Assembly (NCBI RefSeq): GCF_021018805.1
Contig: NC_086257.1
Location: forward strand, 16,736,693-16,800,692
Direction: 5' to 3'
Length of the DNA stretch: 64,000 nt
Source: Prinia subflava
Lineage: Eukaryota; Chordata; Aves; Passeriformes; Cisticolidae
Shown: in pieces, positions 55,028-64,000 of the stretch
Layout: each line of letters begins with the position of its first letter
Position numbering within the stretch: position 1 is the stretch's first letter
Position numbers and translations under genes: made by a program
Notes under the pieces: model-generated
The model's database searches: none
What the model saw: only the letters and a program-made list of their open reading frames with translations
What the model was told of the DNA's origin: nothing

Positions 55028-58000
55028 ATGCATGGCCACGGCCTCCTCCTCGTCCTCTGTACCCTGGCAGGTAAGGTCTGCCCGTCCAGGGAGAGGCCTG
55101 GAGGGCACCTGACTACCCCCTACCTTTGCACTTGGGTTTTTGTTCCCCCTGGGAGTACCGCGCCAGGCACTGCCCCAGCGGGCTGTCCCTGGGCTGGCAG
55201 CCCACTGCCTCCGTGTCCTGCCCTGGGGAGGTCCCCGGGTGAGCTGGGTGAGGGCGTGGTGGGGACACACCCCTGGGTGCACTGGCGGGACTGTCAGGAT
55301 TGTGGAGCAGAGCGCACACACCCGCCGGAACTCACCCCTGGGCATCCCTTTCCCACGCACACACCCCTGTGTCTCCCCCCGCAACTTGTAAGGTCTAGGG
55401 GGCATCAGTGACCGCTGCCTTCCCCCCGGGGTGTCCCCACGGCGTGTGCCCCCCCAGGTGTGGCCTGCAGGAACCAGGAGGAGAAGCTGCTCCAGGACCT
55501 CATGTCCAACTACAATCGACAACTGCGCCCGGCTCGGGGGGATGAGATCATCGATGTCTCCCTCAAGCTCACCCTCACCAACCTCATCTCCCTGGTGAGA
55601 GACACCCTAGGTACCCCCAGTGGGACAGAATTTGCCCCCACGTGGGGCAGAAGGAAGGGCACTAAAGCTCTCCTTCCTTCCCTGCCAGAACGAACGGGAG
55701 GAGACCCTCACCACCAACGTCTGGATCGAGATGGTGAGACCCCACCCCTCCAGGCAGGATCACACCCAGCTTTGTTTGCATACCAGGGTGGCACCCCATG
55801 AGGGGCTGGCACTGTAACCTGCACCCTCATTTGTGGGCACCTGCAAATGAGCCCATTTTGTGGGCAGCATAACACAGGCAGCTCACAGACTCCTTCATCT
55901 TGGGGGGGTTCCATGACTCCTCCTCCTTATCCCTCCTTCTCCCAGCAATGGTCTGATTATCGCCTGAAGTGGGACCCTGAGGAATATGACAACATCCAGC
56001 TGCTGCGGGTGCCCTCCACCATGGTCTGGCTGCCGGACATCGTCCTGGAGAACAAGTAGCTGACAGGGCAATGGGGACATGGCCCCACATAGGGCTGGCA
56101 GCTGCCCCGGGCACAGTTTGGGGCCAAGCCCATGCTTTTCCCCCCCAGCATCGACGGGACATTTGAAATCACCCTCTACACCAACGTGCTGGTGTCCCCT
56201 GATGGCAGCATCTACTGGCTGCCCCCTGCCATCTACCGCAGCGTCTGCGTCATCCATGTCACCTACTTCCCCTTCGACTGGCAGAACTGCACCATGGTCT
56301 TCCAGTGAGCATGGGCACCATGGCAGCTCCTCCTGGGACACAGGGATTAGCATGGGATGCCCACCTTTGCCCCTGGGCAGATAAGTGCCACCTACCTATC
56401 CCCTGCCACTGGGCAGGAGGCACCATGGACAAGCCAAGCACCCCAGCGAAGAGCTGGAAGTGGCCAGCATGACCTGGTGCCACACTGGCATCCTTTGCCC
56501 ATCCAGCTTGCTGCATGCCAGCCTGTGTCACTACCTCATCTCTCCCCAGGTCCCAGACATACAGTGCCAATGAAATCAACCTGCTGCTGACAGTGGAGGA
56601 TGGCCAGACCGTGGAGTGGATCTCCATTGACCCTGAGGCTTTCACAGGTAACACTGCAGCCACAGCCATGGCACAAGAGCATCCCACCACAGAGGACATC
56701 CAACAGGTCTGCTGCTACGTTGGTGGCTGCCAAAAGCAGGGCTGCAGGGACTATTAGCAGCTCCCACCATTACATGGGCACTTAAGTTATTAGTGGAAGC
56801 GGGAGTGTGGGAGAGATTTGTTTTTCTAACCCCCCCTGGCTCGGGGCTCTCGCAGCCTGGCAGCTGCTGCCGGAGAGCACCGCTCCTGCAAGCTTGATTG
56901 ATGCTGGGAACGTAGCTGTCATGGCCAAACAATGACGTTTTCCATCACATTTTAATTGCATATTGAAGGAACAAAATGCTTTTCAGGCAGTGAGATTTAT
57001 TTTTTCATTACCGGCCTGAGTTGCGATCTTGACTGGGAAAAAATCTATTGCTCCCGCAGAGAGCAGGGGAGAGCAGTGCGCTGTCACCCAGTGTCATGCT
57101 TGGCTTCCCTCTGTGGCACTGTGGAAATGGGGAGATGGGTGGATCCCAGCCCCACAACTGTAGCCCTGGGAGTCCTCAAGGGGTTAAAGGTGCCCCATAT
57201 GTGCCTAACTGTGCCATCCAACTGCTTTTTGGGGTATTTTGCCCAGGCACCATGGCACATTCCACAGTACTCCTCTCCCTCACTAGTGGCTCTAGTACTG
57301 TGTGCAGCCTGGGTGCCCTGTGTGGCCCATGCCAATCACCAGTCCTCCCCTTCCTCCCTGGACTGAGGGGCTGGGGTCCCAGTGCCCCCATGGGGACAGT
57401 AGGACTCACCTGGCACCATCACGATGCAGAGAACGGTGAATGGGCCATCAAGCACCGCCCTGCCCGGAAGATCATCAACTCGGAGCACTTCACCCCAGAC
57501 GACATCCAGTACCAGCAGGTCATCTTCTACCTCATCATCCAGCGCAAGCCACTCTTCTACGTCATCAACATCATCGTGCCCTGTGTCCTCATCTCTGCCA
57601 TGGGTGTGCTCGTCTACTTCCTGCCCGCCAAAGGTACACTGGGACCGTGCCACTGTGGCCATGGAGATGTGCAAGGGCACAGCAACACTCCAGGAAGGGC
57701 TCCTCGTTCCCTCTATGCTTGGGGACCATTAGTATCAACTCTCACCCACTCCTGTAGCATTTGGGTTGGAGGCAGTGTGTAAATTTCTAGGTATCCCATA
57801 GTTGATGCCTCAAGGCAGGACTTGTCTAATTCAGCTTTTGGGTGGGGGTTTTTTGCCTTAGGAGGGCAATGCCCACAGCACTGCCCTGTGCCAAACTCTG
57901 CCTTTGCCCCTCCTTGGCAGCGGGTGGGCAGAAATGCACCGTCTCCATCAATGTTCTCCTGGCCCAGACTGTCTTCCTCTTCCTCATTGCCCAGAAGGTG

Positions 58001-59400
58001 CCTGAGACCTCCCAGGCTGTGCCTCTCATCGGGAAGTAAGTGACACATTGGGATAGGGGTGCCAGCCCTCTTGTCCCACTGTGCCTGCAAGGTCTCAGGT
58101 GCTGTGGACAGTGCCCTGGTACAGAAATAACCCTCAGCCCAGATGGAGCTGACACAGGGCAACCACTTGCCCATGTTTCACTGCCAGTCACCAGCTTCCA
58201 GCCCAGGAGGGCACAGAGGAGGACCTTGAATGACCATAGCTTATGACCCAGCAGCCCCACTGAGGCTCTGTGCCCCCTCCCCAGATACCTGACCTTCCTC
58301 ATGGTGGTGACAGTGGTGATTGTGGTGAACGCTGTCATTGTCCTCAACGTCTCCCTGAGAACGCCCAACACTCACTCCATGTCCCAGAGAGTGCGCCAGG
58401 TACCTGCCATCATCCCTCTACCCTTTAGACAGCAGGAATGGGATGGGTATTGGGGGGTCAACGCCATGTCCCTTGCAGAGTAAGGTGGCAGGCATGCCTT
58501 CATCTGAGTGCAAGTCCTGGCACAAAGAGAAGGCCTCAGATGTCCCCAGTGGACCACACTGTGCCACCAAGCCACTCCCAACACTGGGGAGCAGCAGGTG
58601 CCAACATCCCAATAGCACCATGCTCCAAACAATGCCAGGGAAACCAGTCACACCCATTGGGTGCTCTGGGCAGTGCGAGGGGGACAGGTCCCCACAGGTG
58701 ACACTGTGCCCAGGTGTTCCTGCACCTCCTGCCCCGCTACCTGGGCATGGCCATGCCAGAGGAGACCCCAGGGCCTCCGCAAGCCATCCGCAGACGCAGC
58801 TCCCTGGGGCTCATAGTGAAAGCTGATGAGTACATGCTCTGGAAAGCCAGGACTGAGCTGCTCTTTGAGAAGCAGAAGGAAAGAGATGGGCTGATGAAAA
58901 CCGTGCTGGACAAGATTGGTGAGTGACCCCAGGGGGTTGGCACCTCCCTGTGAAGTTGGGCTTTGTGCCAGGTGGCTAAGCACTTGCAGGTGCCTGCTGT
59001 GCTGGCTCTCCTGCTCGTAGGACGAGGTCTGGAAAGTGGCAGTACCCAGGACTTCTGCCAGAGCCTGGAGGAGGCAGGTCCTGAGATCCGCGCCTGTGTG
59101 GATGCCTGCAACTACATCGCCAATGCCACGAGGGAGCAGAATGACTTCAGCAGCGTGAGTCAGGGCTGGGGGAGAGGGATCTGCATGGGGGGCAGTGGGG
59201 CACAGCCCTCACCCTTCTTGTGCCACTGTCAGGAGAGCGAAGAGTGGATGATGGTGGGACAGGTGATCGACCGTGTCTGCTTCTTCATCATGGCCTCTCT
59301 CTTTGTGTGTGGCACCGTTGGAATCTTCCTCGTGGCTCACTTCAATCAGGCACCTGCCCTGCCCTTCCCTGGGGACCCCAAGCTGTACCTGCCACAGTGA
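55028..59400 (+). CDS. CHRNG: CHRNG, muscle nicotinic acetylcholine receptor gamma (fetal) subunit, 509 aa, 12 exons
   Basis: Fetal-type Cys-loop channel subunit, replaced by epsilon in adult muscle of mammals. Exons: 55028-55070, 55458-55594, 55689-55733, 55946-56055, 56149-56304, 56550-56647, 57430-57633, 57921-58035, 58285-58399, 58714-58918, 59021-59154, 59233-59400. All introns are GT-AG. The signal peptide is about 1-17 ([17 protein letters not shown]). The mature start [16 protein letters not shown] is typical of gamma. The Cys-loop is Cys145-Cys159, with sequon NCT at Asn158. M1 [21 protein letters not shown]2 [20 protein letters not shown]3, a loop with [19 protein letters not shown], and M4 [20 protein letters not shown] follow. 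It ends KLYLPQ. Gamma rather than epsilon is supported by sequence and by linkage behind CHRND. Intron 6 is the longest after intron 1 and holds a striking AT-rich island. Confidence 0.96.
56755..57065. promoter_or_regulatory. CHRNG: AT-rich, high-complexity island in CHRNG intron 6, candidate conserved enhancer
   Basis: About 310 bp with much lower GC than the flanks. It contains PBX/HOX-type TGATTGAT (56,895-56,902), CRE-half-type TGACG (about 56,933), TTTAATTGCATAT (about 56,952) and long T/A runs. It is not simple repeat and has no exon; the intron boundaries (56,648 and 57,429) are canonical. Its look is that of constrained non-coding DNA, which may act on either receptor gene or on a neighbour. 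Confidence 0.5.
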
Positions 59401-59480
59401 TGCTCACAGGTGCCCACCAGCCAAGCGGTGGAGATGGGGGAAGGAGGAACATGGAGTGCTCATGCTGTGCTGAATGTGGA

Positions 59481-59486
59481 AATAAA
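59481..59486 (+). terminator. CHRNG: CHRNG polyadenylation signal
   Basis: AATAAA lies 81 bp after the stop codon. It is followed by CTCAAGTGTTGC, a GT-containing downstream element. The 3' UTR is therefore about 100 bp. Confidence 0.9.
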
Positions 59487-59499
59487 GCCCTCAAGTGTT

Positions 59500-62400
59500 G
59501 CAAGACTCCGTGGCATCTCTGCTCCATGCCCACCCACCTCAGAGGCAGAATGTGCACCCTATGCAGGCTGGCCACACACCTGTAAGCTGCACAGTCCTGT
59601 GAGATGAGACACAGGGGAACTGGAGTGGAGTCAGACATCTAATGGGCCATGCAGCAGTGCTGCCAGCGAGAGCCACATCACCTCACTGCAAATTTACAAA
59701 TTCAAGCCTAAGACAAATGGGAATTCTGTCATCCCTGCCATGGCAGTGGGGCAGGAATCACAGCTACAGCCACCCATTCCGGGGCAACAATGGAGCCATG
59801 GATGGGATTGCTGGCAGATAATTCTTCCCTCCATTTATGCCCTGACTGTGGGTCTTGGGGACAGCTAAAGTGCTGTCCTTGATCCCTGTCAAACAGCTTG
59901 AGGTGGAAAGACTCTGGGCCACCAGGCACCCAAACACCCTTTGGGATGTGTGCCCTGTGGCATCCATCCTGCTGGGAGCATCAGCACGACTCCCTCCCCC
60001 ACCAGCCTTCCTTGCCCTATGGGATCATCTCTGTCAAGCACAGCCCCTTCCCCCATCCCAGCAGTGCTGCATCCCCCTGTGCCCCTCAGTGACCTCTGGG
60101 GCCCCCTGGCTTTGTCCCTGCTGGCAGGGGAGATGAGAGAGGTCAGCTGGGAATGGTGGCAAGCAGCATCTGCTCCTCTGTGACCCAGCTCATGCCACCT
60201 GCGCCTGGCTCCAGGACGTGCATCAGCCTCACAGCCCAGCACTGGCTGCCTCTACTGCTGCTGGGAGCAAACCAGTTGGTTACTGCCCACAGCTGCCCCT
60301 GGCACTGTCTGACAGGGGCAAAGGCACTGTGGGAATGGAAGGAGGAGGGAGGAAAACACACAGCAGCTGAGACATCACTTCTTGGACATCTGCAGCCTGT
60401 TCATGACCCAGAACCACTCAGGGCTGTGCCAGCCTGGTTTCTGCAAGGTGGCTTTTCCTGCCCTATCCCTATGAAATCCGTAGTACCCACAGCACCAATG
60501 CCAGGTGAACACGGAGCTCCCAGCTGGCACCTGCCCCCTGCTTGGGTCACTTCCCATGGCCATGACCCAGGTGAGGTGACAATGTCCTGGGGAACTGTAC
60601 TCCTGGCCACAGCTATGTCCTCTCAGTGGCTGAAGGGACAAACCCTCCTGGCCCAGTGTCCCCAGCCCAGTGAGAACCAGGAGCTGCCACAAGCTGCCCA
60701 AACCAGGGCACAGGGCATGTGCACAGTCCCCAGGCTCTCTGTCCCCAAGAAGATGCATAATTAATGACCTCTGGTCTGTCTTTGCCTGGCCATTTCCCAT
60801 TGATCACTGGGCCAAACCATTGATTACTGGGTCTCTACTGCCCTACTGCCAGTCTCCAGGGCTGGGTGCTGTCACTACTTACCACTGCAGGGACACTGCT
60901 TCTTCCAGTCAGCTCAGGCTCCCGCATGTCCATACAGCACAAGTGGGAACAGATGAGCTCTTCCAGCCTGCCAGGAGCACGTGACCAAGATCACACTCTC
61001 CACTATCTCCAAGCAATGGTTTTACAAGCTCTCAGGAGATCTCTGTGGTTTGTCATTCCAGAGACAAGAACAAGAGCAAGAGCTGTATGTCACAGATCTT
61101 GGGCAGATGTGCCTTGCACAATCTGGTGGGGGAACACCTTGCAGGTCACTCTCTGAGGTTATGGGGGAGTGCAGTGAGAGGAAAAGCTTCCTCAGCCCAG
61201 TATCAACCTCACGTGCCCACATTCCATCAAGCACCAAGACAAGACAACATCATCCTCTAACTGCTCCCCTCCACGGAGAGAACTCCTTTCTCTCTGTGGG
61301 CTGGGAAGAGCCATCAGCTCCCATCAGACCAGCTGTAGCCAGAGACACCCAGGGCCCATGAGCCCACCACAGCTCAGCATCCCCTTGTGGAAGAACTCCT
61401 GGGAATGCTCTTCTTTGGGCCCCAGGGCTCAAAGTTCTTCCAGTTTCCCCAAAGGCCACTTTGCAGGGATTTAAGGTTCAAGGGTGTTCAAAGCCTTTGG
61501 GATAAGGAAAGCAGGAAAGGTCTTGACTCACTGCAGATTTGGGGCTCCCATGGCTAGAGGCTTCCTTCCTGAATGAAGAGGATCTGAAACCTTTTTCTAG
61601 TGCATAAAAGAAGCTCCTTCTCTTCCCAAACAACCTCAAGCCTGTCTTTCTACCATTCTCATTAGCAGCAGACAGCAGACCACAACCCAAAAGTCCAGCT
61701 CAAAAACCATCCCTCTCCAGGGTATAGAAGGCACCTGGTGCTTGGCACTGATCAACCACTGCTTTTCTTCTGGCCTCAGGGAAAGTAGCTTTAAAGAGGA
61801 CAAACTCCACACCCAGCCAGCTCACTCTTTTCAAGGCTGAGCAAGAGGAAGCTCTGCTGAGTTCCTCTAAATCTCAACCATGGGGCAGTGGGAGGAGAGG
61901 AAACAGCCTCCCCAGGAAGGGCTCTTCCACAGCTCACTCACGAAGCGCATTTGAGGGAGAGCACAGCAGGACCGCAGCATTTTCAGATTTAATAGCATCA
62001 TCAGCACCAGCTTAGTCAAGGGGCATCAGAGGCAAGAAGTGGGCGAGTACACAAAATAACAGAGGTGGACGTGACACACAGCTGGGTAAAACAACAGGAC
62101 TAAAGCCCTAAGTGATGTAATCTGCAAAAAGCTAAATGTGCTGTGAATAAAAGGAACCTGCAGCTAGTATTTCAGCCCTGCCTTGTAAGGCTATTTTTGC
62201 TTAGATTGCCAAATGTAATTACAACTAAATCCCCCCTAACAAATACTGGAGAGCAGCAGGGGAGAGTTGTATTTAAAAGGAATCTTAAATAGCAGCCATA
62301 GTAGTACCTGCTCACAGCAGGGAATACAAACCATGTCTGGAAAAGAGCATTTGGTTGAGAGCTGGTAACAAACAAGTGCCAAAAGCAGGAATAGGACCAT

Positions 62401-64000
62401 GGGTCTCAAGAAACACAGAGAGGGATGCCACTACAGCTTGGGGAACAACTCTGCTCCCTGCCCAGCCAGGTGCTAACTGCCTGACCATAGGGAGCACTTA
62501 GTCATTGCTGTCAGTGCAAGGAATGTCTCTAGAGACAGCCTAAAACTCACACTCTCAATGAAGAAAACAAACCAACCCTTCAGAAGACTGAGTATTTTAA
62601 ACTGTTTTCCCTGCCAGTCCTGGCTGCTTTCAATCTAGACTTCAATAGCAAGACAAGGAATTTGCAATTGGAGTCATGAGACTGAAGGTCTCCCAGGCTC
62701 CAAGGCTGGTAATTGTCCCAGACAGGGGCTGCTGGTTCTGCAGTCACGAGCAGATTGGCCCAAGCAGCTCCTCCTCCTGGGGGACTGCCACAGAGCACAT
62801 GGGGCACGAGATTGTGCCCCATCACTGCCCACAGCCTCCCCTCCTGGGCCCAAGGCAAAGGCTCCATTAAAAATGAAAGGCAATTGTGCGATTCCCCAAG
62901 GAAAAGGAGAAAAGGCTGGAGCTGTTAATGAGTACAATTAGTGTTGTAGTCAAGCAGAATCAGAGGAAATAATTAGCTCCTATTGTTTCCGTGGCATCCA
63001 AATTGCAGCCACGCTGGCTTTCCAGGCAATAACCCATCATTTGAGGCTCACCCCGGAGGACAGGGGGTCACTCCCTGCCCCTCTTGTGGTCACAGCTGTC
63101 ACGCAGCAGGCTGGGCAGCGGGCTGGGCCATTGCCCTCTTCTGCTACACCCACAGGGGGCCCAGTTTCCCACGTGGCCAGAGACTTGCAAACCCCAGTAC
63201 ACACCAGAAGCAGCCTTGGCCCTGAATTCAGCCAGTGCTGCTGGTTCTCCACCAAGACAGACAGAGGGAAGGCAACTGACACCAAACATCTCTTTGTCCT
63301 GCTTTAAGGGAAGCTCACATCCCTCTTCATAACAAATAGGGGTGGGTACAAGGCACTTCTAAGATGGGAGTATAAAGAAGAGGCAAAGACAAAGCAAGAA
63401 GCCTAGAGAAATACCACTCCACTGAATTTCAGACAGAGCCAAAAAATGAGACTGAAAGAAACAAAGAGACCCAATAATTTATTGGCAGAACTGAAAAGGG
63501 GCATTTGAAAACCACAGGGCTGACTCTCAACTGGGATGCTCCTCCCAGCTGCAGAGAGATTTATAATACTGGTATCCCTCAGCAAAAGGCTCTGATGTTG
63601 AGGCAGAATCCCAAAGATCCTGCATGCCACGTAGAGAAAGACAGGAAAGTGCTGCAAGATGCGGCCCCAAGGGCCCGCCGCTATTTGAAAGGCTGCCTCC
63701 CGCCCCACTGCTAAAAAAAAGTTTGTGTAAGACAAAATCGGCCTCTATTGTCACCGCTGCTGGAGGGCTGCAGATGGATCCTTCCCCCAGGGAGGAGTGC
63801 GAGAGTGGCCCATGAGTCCCTTCAGAGGTCGGAGGGCACTCTCAGTGCTTTCAACACGGAGAGAGGAGCTTAGTGCCAACTCTTGTTCTCACAATGTGAT
63901 TTTTGTGTTTCGAAAGCTTGAATTATCCCTAGAAAACAGATGGAAGAATAAAAGTGGTTAAAGATGTGCATTCCTTCAGACCACAGCATCTCCCCATTCT
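59500..64000. other. Sequence downstream of CHRNG, no gene recognised
   Basis: 4.5 kb becoming steadily AT-richer than the rest of the window. In mammals TIGD1 and EIF4E2 follow CHRNG as I recall; neither was found here on either strand. TTTATT at 63,478-63,483 (AATAAA on the minus strand) could end a minus-strand gene lying beyond the window. AATAAA at about 62,145 is isolated. No transposon with recognisable ends was seen. Confidence 0.6.

Noticed and set aside
61900..62400. Possible transposon remnant in the AT-richer right end
   Set aside because: No terminal repeats, target duplications, or recognisable CR1 or retroviral sequence could be identified by eye.

Overview
The window is nuclear DNA from a vertebrate, most likely a bird. 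It has short GT-AG introns, high GC, CpG islands, CA/TG-rich patches and no recognisable transposon. It also has a gene order I recognise: DIS3L2 - two tissue-type alkaline phosphatases - ECEL1 - (SLC12A9-like) - PRSS56 - CHRND - CHRNG. The same block, without the SLC12A9-like gene, lies on human 2q37.1 as I remember it. Intron sizes of about 100-800 bp suggest an avian small chromosome. The species cannot be named from this sequence alone.

Layout. 1-6,895: last five coding exons and polyA signal of DIS3L2 (+). 8,240-11,516 and 12,202-15,439: two intact tandem 11-exon alkaline phosphatases (+). 15,576-26,580: ECEL1 (-), 17 coding exons, tail-to-tail with the second phosphatase, with a CpG-rich 5' region full of a decayed GC-rich repeat. 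24.2-31.3 kb: intergenic, with several AT-rich islands that look like conserved regulatory DNA. 31,310-40,094: a complete 13-exon SLC12A9-like cation-chloride-cotransporter-family gene (-). 40.1-42.5 kb: divergent CpG-rich promoter region. 42,483-49,323: PRSS56 (+), a trypsin-fold protease with a long C-terminal region. 50,062-53,990 and 55,028-59,486: CHRND and CHRNG (+), the muscle acetylcholine receptor delta and gamma subunits, 12 exons each. 59.5-64.0 kb: no gene recognised.

I reconstructed every gene exon by exon. All reading phases close, and each protein has nearly the usual family length: ALP copies 538 and 517 aa, ECEL1 761 aa, SLC12A9-like 896 aa, CHRND 518 aa, CHRNG 509 aa. PRSS56 is longer than I recall for mammals (782 aa). 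The genes do not form one pathway. CHRND and CHRNG are functional partners in the fetal muscle receptor and are probably co-regulated through E-boxes. The two phosphatases are duplicates. The rest are neighbours by ancient synteny.

The most unusual features are: (i) the same intron in both alkaline phosphatase copies starts with AT instead of GT but ends in AG; (ii) an SLC12A9 paralogue sits inside the ECEL1-PRSS56 interval; (iii) an exact 41-bp tandem duplication copies a splice donor of ECEL1; (iv) several AT-rich, homeodomain-site-rich islands occur, the clearest inside CHRNG intron 6. I found no sign of a wholly new biological system.
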